Made by a program: the position numbers and the translations under genes | Notes under the pieces: generated by a model | Databases searched by the model: none | What the model was told of the DNA's origin: nothing | Seen by the model: the letters and a program-made list of their open reading frames with translations, nothing else | NCBI GenBank assembly: GCA_028386065.3 | Contig: JAKUCV010002314.1 | Location: 129,508 to 193,507 of the forward strand | Origin: Turnera subulata | Lineage: Eukaryota > Streptophyta > Magnoliopsida > Malpighiales > Passifloraceae | DNA: 64,000 bases | Reading direction: 5' to 3' | Part shown: piece after piece, positions 56,011-64,000 of the stretch | Position numbering within the stretch: position 1 is the first letter of the stretch | Layout of the letters: the number at the start of each line of letters is the position of its first letter

Positions 56011-59000
56011 CACCGCTGATGAGGATCCAGAGAATGCTGATGTCATAGCAGGTACCTTTACAGTTTCTGGTAGTACTGCTTATACTTTGATAGACCCTGG
56101 TGCTACGCATTCGTTTACTGCACAAAGCTTTGCAATACTACATAATTGTACGGGAGAGAGTTTAGCTTGACCGATGAGGGTTAGGTTACCTGCGGGTATA
56201 GTGGTCAGATTAACCCATGTGTGCAGAGACGTTTCGCTTTCATACGATAGCGAGGTTTTCTTTACACGGTTGATTGTGATGAACATGGGAGGTTTTGACA
56301 TCATCTTGGGGATGGATTGGTTGTCCAAGTACAGTGCTATAGTGAATGTCGAACCAAGGAAGTGCTGTTGACTTCCGATGGTGGACATAAGATTTTGTTG
56401 ACAGGTATTGGGAGAGCTGCTACTACTTGTAGTATCTCAGCTAATCAGGATGTTGGGATGAAGCCGTTTGATCCAGATGCTTTGTTGACCCATATTAAAG
56501 GTGAAGAAGTTCAGACTCCGGTTTTGGGGAATATCATAATTGTGAGAGAGTTTCCAGATGTGTTCCCAGAGGATCTGCCAGGATTGCCACCTGACAGGGA
56601 AGTTGAGTACACCATCGATTTGATGCCGGGAGTGACACCTATCTCGATGGCACCATATCGGATGGCACCGACAGAACTCCAGGAGTTGAAGAAGCAGTTG
56701 GATGAGTTGCTTGAGAAGGGTTTCATCAGACCTAGTACATCACCTTGGGGATCACCAGTCCTCTTTGTGAAGAAGAAGGATGGCAGTTTGCGGATGTGTG
56801 GACTACTGACAGTTGAACAAGGTGACAGTGAAGAACAAGTACCCACTTCCCAGGATTGATGACCTCTTTGCTCAGTTGCAGGGAGCTATTATATTTTCTA
56901 AGATTGATCTTCGATCTGGCTACCATCAGGTCAAGATTATGGAGAAGGACATACCGAAGACGGCCTTTCGTACTCGGTATGGACATTTTGAGTTCACAGT
57001 GGTTCCTTTCGGTTTGACCAATGCACCTGCAGTTTTCATGTACTTGATGCACTTGGTCCTGAACGAGTTCTTGGACAAGTTTGTGGTAGTCTTCATCGAC
57101 GACATTCTGATATACTCCAAGAGCAGGGAAGAACATGAGGAGCACCTGAGGGTAGTACTACAGAGGCTGCGAGAGAAAGAGTTGTATGCTAAGTTCAGCA
57201 AGTACGAGTTCTGGCTTGAGGAAGTTGCATTCCTTGGACAGGTTGTATCCAGAGATGGGATTAAGGTTGATCCTACCAAAGTAAAAGCTATTCTAGAGTG
57301 GGAGTCGCCCAAGACGGTACCTGAAGTCAAAAGTTTTCTTGGCCTTGCAGGATATTACCGGAGATTCATCGAAGGTTTTTCCTTGATAGCCAGTCCCATG
57401 ACCAAGCTATTGAGGAAAGATCAAGCCTTTGTATAGAGTGATGCCTGCCAGAAGAGTTTTGATGAACTGAAGAAGAAGTTGACAACAGCACCAGTTTTGA
57501 CAGTACCTAAACCAGGAGTGGAGTACGTGCTGTTTTGTGATGCTTCAGGTCTTGGTTTGGGAGCAGTTCTGATGCAAGAGGGTTGAGTGATTGCCTATGC
57601 TTCGAGACAGTTGAGGCCACATGAGAAGAACTACCCGACACACGTTCTAGAGATGGTCGCAGTGATCCTTGCTTTGAAGATTTGGCGACATTATCTGTTT
57701 GGAGAGAGATGCCGGATCTTCACAGATCATAAGAGTCTCAAGTACATCATGACTCAGAAGGAACTTAACCTGCGACAACGACGTTGGGTTGAGTGCTGAA
57801 CGATTATGATTGTACTATTGAGTATCACCCTGGAAAAGCTAACGTGGTAGTAGATGCTTTGAGCTGGAGACAACCAAGAGATGCTTCCACGACCTACTCG
57901 ATGTCCTCACTCATCGAGTTAAGGAAGATGGGAGTTGATTTGTCAGTCGATGAGACAGGAGTTTTGTTGACCCATATTGAAGTCAAGTCTAACCTAAGAG
58001 GCTGGATTGTGTAACTTCAAGATGGAGATCCCGACTTGACCAAGCTGAAGGAAGCAGTCCGTAGTGGGAAAGAAGACAAGTTTCGCATAGCTGAGGATAG
58101 TGCATTGATGCTGGGGAAACGTTTATGTGTACCTAGTGTTGGTGACCTACGCAGTCAGATCTTGGAAGAAGGACATATGACGCCGTATGTTATGCATCCT
58201 GGAAGCACCAAGATGTACCAGAATTTGAGGAGTCATTTCTGGTGGCCACGTATGAAGAAGGATGTAGCCGAGTATGTGGCTAAGTGTATCACTTGTCAGC
58301 AAGTGAAAGCCGAGCATCAGGCTCCAGTAGGGAAGATGAGATCGTTGTCAGTGCCAGAGTGGAAGTGGGAGATGATCACTATGGATTTTGTGGTTGGATT
58401 ACCGTTGACCCGGAGACAGCATGATGCCATCTGGATTATCGTTGATCGACTTACAAAATCAGCTCATTTCCTTCCCATTCGGTAGACAGATACTATGGAT
58501 AAGTTGGCGAAACAATATGTTGCAGAGATTGTGAGACTACATGGGATTCCTAAGTCCATAGTCTCAGACAGAGACCCGAGATTCACATCACGGTTTTGGA
58601 AGAGTTTGCAAGCAGCTTTGGGGACGAAGTTGAGTTTCAGTACTGTGTTTCATCCTCAGACAGACGGACAGTCAGAGAGGACTATTCAGACACTGGAGGA
58701 TATGTTAAGGGCTTGTGCTCTTAATTTTAGTGGGAGTTGGGATCAGTATTTGTCCTTAGCGGAGTTCGCCTACAACAACAGTTTTCATTCCAGCATTGGC
58801 ATGCCACCGTTTGAGGCTCTTTACGGAAGGAAATGTCGAAGTCCAGTATGTTGTGATGAAGAAGGTCTCCGTTTGATTGTGGGTCCAGACTTGGTTAAGC
58901 AGACAGTAGACAAGATTCAAGTAGTTAAGCAGAGTATGAGAGCAGCACAGGACCGACAGAAGAGTTATGCTGATAAGCATCGCCGTGAGATGGAGTATCA

Positions 59001-59430
59001 AGTGGGAGAGGAAGTCTTCCTCTGAGTTTCACCATGGAATGGTGTTATCAGGTTCGGGAAAAGAGGGAAGCTGAGTCCCAGGTACATCGGGCCATATGAG
59101 ATTGTGGAAAGGGTTGGACCCTTGGCGTACAGACTATCCTTACCAGAGGAGTTGTCACGGATTCATGATGTGTTCCGTGTTTCCATGTTGAGGAGGTACA
59201 GATCTGATCCGAGTCATGTGGTTACTACAGCAGATGTTGAGGTCGCAGAGGATCTTACGTATACAGAATTGCCGGAGCAGATCCTTGCCCGAGAGGTCAG
59301 ACAGTTGAGGAATCGAGTCATTCCTATGGTAAAAGTCAAGTGGTGCAAACACTCTGCGAACGAGTCTACATGGGAAGTCGAGGAGCACATGCGTTCTCAG
59401 TATCCGCACTTGTTTATAGCATCGGAGTGA
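56010..59430 (+). pseudogene. Chromovirus pol: protease, RT, RNase H, integrase, chromodomain, broken
   Basis: Domains in order: protease (LIDPGATHSF near 56085, [15 protein letters not shown] near 56297); RT ([20 protein letters not shown] near 56740, [15 protein letters not shown], catalytic FIDDILIYS at 57092-57118); RNase H (FCDASGLGLGAVLM near 57535, [10 protein letters not shown] near 57724); integrase (zinc-binding HPGSTK and CITCQQVK near 58196-58305, DDE parts MDFVVGLP and [13 protein letters not shown]); chromodomain (QILAREVRQLRNR, VKVKWCKHSANESTWEVEE, YPHLF; 59271-59414). The protease site has Pro after Asp. At least two frameshifts (near 56800 and 57795) and stops near 56168, 57434, 57585, 58012, 58483 and 59023 interrupt it. 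The chromodomain would steer integration to heterochromatin. Confidence 0.92.
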
Positions 59431-59465
59431 ATTTCGGGGACGAAATTCTTTTAAGGTGGATAGGC

Positions 59466-62387
59466 TGTAACAACCCGGGTAATTTTTACGTTTTTACCGG
59501 AACCGTAATAATTTATTTTTCAGTTATTTACCATTAAAATTAATCTTGGGTAATTAATTTATGGTAATTCGTGCGTGGGATTCTGAAATCGAGCCTTGTC
59601 CCACGCTCGGGATTTTTCTGCGGATTTTCCGGACCAAGTTGGAATTTTTCGGGTCCAGGAATCTTCAGAAAAGACAGGATTAACCCTGAGTTATCGGGCC
59701 AGAGATTAAGTCAAGGGGGTACATTAGTTATTTTCTGGTCCGAACAGAACCCGCCTCACATGCTGCACAGTGTGGAGGCTGCTGCCGCCATTCACTATGA
59801 AGCATGTGAATGGATTGTCTAGCCCGTGAAACGCCAGTGCATAACCGTGATTTTATTTTCTTCTTCTCCTGCACTATCTCCTGCATACCACTATATTTCC
59901 ATTCACCATTTTCTTTTCTCTGCCCAGCTTTTCCTCTGCAAAACTTCATATGCAAAACACTGCCAGCAACCAAACTCCAACCTTCCTTCATCTGAAACCT
60001 GCAAAAAAAAAAAGAAATAAAACAACACACAACCACCTAAGCTGCGTCGTTTTGACCAGCAACCCACCCTCTTCTTCTTCTTCTTTTCTTTTTCTTTCTC
60101 CGCCGCCGCCGCCGTGGCCAAGACTACCTCCCCCTCCACCTGCAACTGCCGCCGAGCCATCATCACCATTGCCTTCTTCTCCTCTCCTCTCGTGCGTGGT
60201 CGCGCTGCCGCCAGCACTCTTCCTCCTTCCGACTGCTCCGTGGAAGGACGAACCCGAGACGCCGACGAGCAGACCCGCCTTCACTTGCGAGTAGAGCAGC
60301 CGACGCCGTCCCTCCTTGCTCGCGTCGGACCCGGCCGCACCTTCTTCCTTCCTCGCGCCGCTCGCCCATCCGTTGCTCGCCGTTGCCGCGCTACCACCTC
60401 TGCAGATCGAGGTAAGCATGACCCGGCTGTAAGGTGTTCGGGTCGGGTCGGGTCGGACCGCGTGTGATAAATGGGTATGGGTTGTGTTTGGGCTTGGTCA
60501 GATGGGTTTTGGGCTTGGGTGTGTGGGCTTAAAAGCTGGGTTGGGTAATGGTGTTGAGATGCTGGGCTTGGAGCTGGATCCGGCCGTGGGCTGAGCACTG
60601 GGCCTGCTGCGCGGGCCTGATTTTGGACTCCTGTTTGGGGTTTGAGTTGGGCTTGTGCAGTGGGTTGGGCCAGCACTACTTGGGCCCAGTCCGGTGTTTT
60701 TTAAAAAAATAACACTAATTAATTATATCTGGGAAAAATTATAATTCTGGAAAAAAAAATATAATCTGTGAAAATAATATTTTGGGAAACTTGGGGAATA
60801 ATAATATGGAAGAAAATATATAATAGTAGTAATTAATAATTTTGGAAAGTACATACTTGTAAAAAATATAATAATAATAAATATGGAAAGGGTATTATCA
60901 AAATAGGTATTGTACCAGAATAATATCCGAGTATAGGTACAGGTATAGGTATAAGTATAGTATTATCTTAGACACTGGGAAAAAAGGTGAATTATGACGA
61001 TAATAGAAAATAACCCGGGGGAGTAACCGAGACGAGTCAGTATTTATTTTCCGGTATACAGTAGTAGCATGACATTGCATATCACTTATGTGTGCATATT
61101 ATTTGTTTGATATAGGAGTTAATAACGAGCAGACACCTGAGGAACCGGACTTGGAGTTTGTGGGGCATTTCCAAACTTGATAGTCGGCTAAGGTGAGCAT
61201 GGATAATCTTGGATATGTGCCTGTAATACTGTGTTTGATTTTGTTGTTTGATTGAACTGCTGAATCGATTATTGGTTGTTATATGATTGCTATGGAAATT
61301 GTTGATGATTATTGTTTGCTAATTATTTGCTGTGGATTTTGCCATGATGATGTTGGAATGTGTTGCTGGATTGTGGTATTGTGAGTAACCATTGAGCTGT
61401 TATTTGTGAGTAATTAGCGATATAAAATTGTTGGCTGGTTGAGCCTGAGGATTAATCTGAGATAATAGAAAGTTGAGTAAGTGATGATAGAGTAATGGAA
61501 TTGGAATTGAAATTGAGATGATGATATAATTGTCACGTGGAAAGTAGTGGTACGACTAGATGGTTAGAGACTAGTCATGTGGTGTCATGGCCGGTTTGGT
61601 TGGTTGATGGGGATGTTGATCTCGGATGATGTTGTTATTGGGATGTTGATCCCGGATATGTGATATTGGGATGTTGATCCCGGATTTGTTGATATTGGGA
61701 TGTTGATCCCGGATTGTTGGTATTGGGGATGTTGATCCCGGATTGTGATTTGGCCTGGCATTCAGAATTAGTTAATAACAAGGTACGGCCCTAGCTTGTC
61801 CAGTGACGGGGCCCGGAAGATAAAACTGGTAGTAAAAATAATAAGCATTCTTTTGGTCTTGGCTTTGTTATGTTTTAGTAAGATTCTTCTATCGTGTTGT
61901 TTGTGCTGGATTCTTCTCTTGTGTTGGTTGTGTTACTTCGAAAGTATTATGGTTAAATATATATCTCTGTTTATCCTTCGTCGGTGAGCACTTCAGACTC
62001 ATCCCTCGCTTGCGGGGTTTCATCCCGTAGGTTTGGTTGCTTCGTAGTTCAGGTATGATGTACGTTGGCTGCTGCTTTCTTCTCCACCTAATTCCGGATC
62101 CATACCTCCGTTGCATGTGTATTTAAGTCTTCCGCTGCTGTACCATATATGTTGTTGTGTTGCAGTTATCCTTTATAGCTTGTTGTTGTCTATTTGGATT
62201 AAGTTGCTGTTGTTGAGTGGTTTGAATAATGGTTCCCGGGTATGGGAGACAGTTGTATTAAATTTAGTGAACTATTGTAATAGGTTTACTGAGTAGTATT
62301 TTACTGTGATGTACTGTCTGTTCTATCAATAAGAATAGTTTCGGCACGTGTTTACTGTCTATGGTGAATACGGGTCAGGGCGTTTCA
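59466..62387 (+). repeat. Chromovirus 3' LTR
   Basis: 2922 bp, begins TGTAACAACCCGGG and ends GGGCGTTTCA. Intact partner of the split 5' LTR. Confidence 0.94.
61609..61743 (+). repeat. Inverted-repeat minisatellite in chromovirus 3' LTR
   Basis: Five units matching 53938-54071. The first unit reads gatctc instead of gatccc. Confidence 0.9.
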
Positions 62388-62462
62388 ATTTAGATCTAGA
62401 CTGATAATTTTGGAGTTGCTCTCCATTTTACTCACATGTTTAACTAAGAAGGGATGGATAGG

Positions 62463-63772
62463 TAGGGGTGAGCACTCGGTCGGTACGGCACATACCGTGC
62501 CGATAAGGGATCGGTATGACTTTTCCGACTGCCTTATTTTCCGACCGATGTCACCCCGTTAAGCTACTTATGCCGATCGGCATGATGCCAATTTATACCG
62601 ACCTCGGTTCGGTCGGTATGTATGCCCACCGATTCCCAAACTTCATACCTTTTTTCTTTTACCAAAAAGGCTGACGGTATGGAAGAATGAAAGAAGAAGA
62701 AATCAAAGAGATTGGAAAAAAAAAATTGCAAAGGAAGAAAAGAAATGAAAATCATCACTGTCCACCACAAAATTAATCCCAAAATCAATCAACAATGACA
62801 TAAAATCGTTTCTAAAAATAATTAAAACCATTCACCATCATCACAGTACAACGATCCAAAAAACAAAAAACAAATTGACATTACCCAGAATTCTACCCAG
62901 AAAAAAAATAATTTGTTATACATCAACTACCCAGAAAAAATCCACAACAGTGTCAACAACACAGAACATTCATCAATCCACCATTTGATATTACCCAGAA
63001 TTCTCAGAAACCGTTACCTAACAGCATAACAAACAATCTCTTAGCAGCATCTCAAATATAATAATTCCACACACTGATACTTACATGCCGATCAATTGGC
63101 AGAAAACACTGGCAATTTGGGTATTTGGGTTTGGATTGGGGAATTAGCCAATTAGGGTTTGATCGGGGAAATTAGGAATCAAGAATTTGGGTGTTTTGGG
63201 TTTGCTACTTGGAGGATAATTCGAGCATCAAGACAAGGCAGGGTAGTGAGGTATAGGGTACTAGAATGGCATGGGCACTGTCGCAAAGCCATCGCCGCCG
63301 AGAGCTGTAGTAACAGCGATTTCATGCGAGGCGCATGTGTGGGCTCAGGGCTGAGGTGCATAGGTGGGCGACTGCAAAACCAGCTGCGGTGGCGACGTTG
63401 CAAGGGGTGGCTTTTCCGGCAGAGAGAGACGAGAGAGGCTGAGAGATTGAGGTGAGTGTCTCTGTATTTTGACGAGAGAGAGTGAGAGAGAGAGAGATTT
63501 TTTTTTTTATGAAAGACGAGTGAGGGAGAGAGAGAGAGAGAGACAGTAATTAAAGGGTAGGGTTGGGTTGGGTTGGGTTTAGAGTTGTCGGTACGGTTCC
63601 TACCGAAAACCAATGGTATAACCACCATCTAACCGAGTAGAACCAACGGTGTTATCGGCGCGGTTGAATCGGAAAGGGTGGCGCTGAAATCCCACGAATT
63701 TTGAGTCGATACCGTCGGTTTTCAGTCGGTATCGGCTCGGTTGGATCGGCTCGGGACTTTTGCTCACCCCTA
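62463..63772. mobile_element. Non-autonomous hAT-type element with perfect 8-bp target duplication
   Basis: 1310 bp with terminal inverted repeats TAGGGGTGAGCA and TGCTCACCCCTA. It is flanked by TGGATAGG at 62455-62462 and 63773-63780. Subterminal regions are dense in cggtcggta and ccgatcgg words in both orientations, as is usual for hAT transposase-binding sites. No transposase is encoded. The interior has a GA microsatellite (63475-63542) and an open frame of 98 codons at 63159-63455 that I do not recognise. Confidence 0.93.
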
Positions 63773-63912
63773 TGGATAGGTTCTTTATATTACTGTTATG
63801 GGTGGGAAAATTTTCATTTGAATCATGACATTTTAAATTTTTCCGATGCGAAAATTTTCATTTAAGTCATGAAATTTTAAAATTTCCCGGTTTGATGTTT
63901 TGGTAAATTTTT

Positions 63913-64000
63913 TGTAACAGCCCGGGTAAAATTTGGATTTTTACCGGGACTGTTAAAGTCGTTATACAGTGAATTACCGGATGAATTAATCTTGGGTAAT
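63913..64000 (+). mobile_element. Start of another gypsy LTR, cut by the window edge
   Basis: Begins TGTAACAGCCCGGGTAAA and continues with accgggactgtta and attaatcttgggtaat, like the LTR at 1-490 and 51900 read in reverse. Only 88 bp are visible. Confidence 0.85.

Larger units (their letters stand above)
48616..62387 (+). mobile_element. Ty3/gypsy chromovirus (Tekay/Del-like), with nested solo LTR
   Basis: The element is bounded by ATTTA at 48611-48615 and 62388-62392. Its 5' LTR is split (48616-48730 and 51901-54684) by another LTR; its 3' LTR is 59466-62387 (2922 bp). The interior (54685-59465) has primer site, gag with zinc knuckle, protease, RT, RNase H, integrase and a C-terminal chromodomain, then a purine tract aaggtggatagg before the 3' LTR. 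Long LTRs, the gaatttcggggacgaaattc phrase after the ORF and the chromodomain fit the Tekay/Del clade. Without the nested LTR and one copy of its 5-bp duplication it would be about 10.6 kb. Many stops and several frameshifts make it inactive. Confidence 0.94.

Overview
This is nuclear DNA of a flowering plant, most likely a eudicot. The evidence is several spliced genes with GT-AG introns, three nuclear genes for plastid proteins, plant-specific families (LOB-domain, F-box/FBA, EDGP-like inhibitor), and intergenic space filled with plant LTR retrotransposons, LINEs, SINEs, MITEs, hAT elements and an endogenous pararetrovirus. I cannot name the species.

Layout. 1-490 is the cut end of a gypsy-type LTR, followed by AT-rich DNA. 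3.2-8.6 kb is an F-box/FBA locus: a decayed copy (3240-4175), a 3' fragment (5234-5553) and an intact gene (7481-8626), with a LINE remnant and an LBD transcription factor gene (6001-7036) between them. 9.3-17.0 kb is a 19-exon gene on the minus strand for the thylakoid K+/H+ antiporter KEA3. 18.3 kb holds a small Gly/Ser/Lys-rich protein gene, and 20.0-21.7 kb a 3-exon plastidial methionine-R-sulfoxide reductase (MSRB2-like). 22.2-23.1 kb carries LINE/RNase H debris. 23.9-25.2 kb is an intact single-exon EDGP/xylanase-inhibitor-like gene, with a truncated copy at 30.4 kb. Between the copies sits a young minus-strand LTR element without pol (26435-29690). 32.5-42.1 kb is a decayed Caulimoviridae-type endogenous pararetrovirus on the minus strand, itself split by a hAT-like element and a Tat/Ogre-like LTR. 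43.2-45.4 kb is the 3-exon glutamyl-tRNA reductase gene (HEMA1). 48.6-62.4 kb is a Ty3/gypsy chromovirus (Tekay/Del-like) with ATTTA target duplications; a solo LTR of a sister subfamily lies inside its 5' LTR, bounded by TGGGA. 62463-63772 is a hAT-type element with a perfect 8-bp duplication. The window closes on another gypsy LTR start.

The host genes are independent units, not an operon or pathway cluster, although KEA3, MSRB2 and HEMA1 all act in plastids (thylakoid ion balance, methionine repair, first committed step of tetrapyrrole synthesis). The most unusual signal is structural. The LTRs of the two sister gypsy subfamilies carry, at the same place, tandem arrays of short perfect inverted repeats. 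Their stem sequences change between units and between subfamilies by paired, compensatory substitutions. The assembly gap (49563-50495) starts inside one such array.
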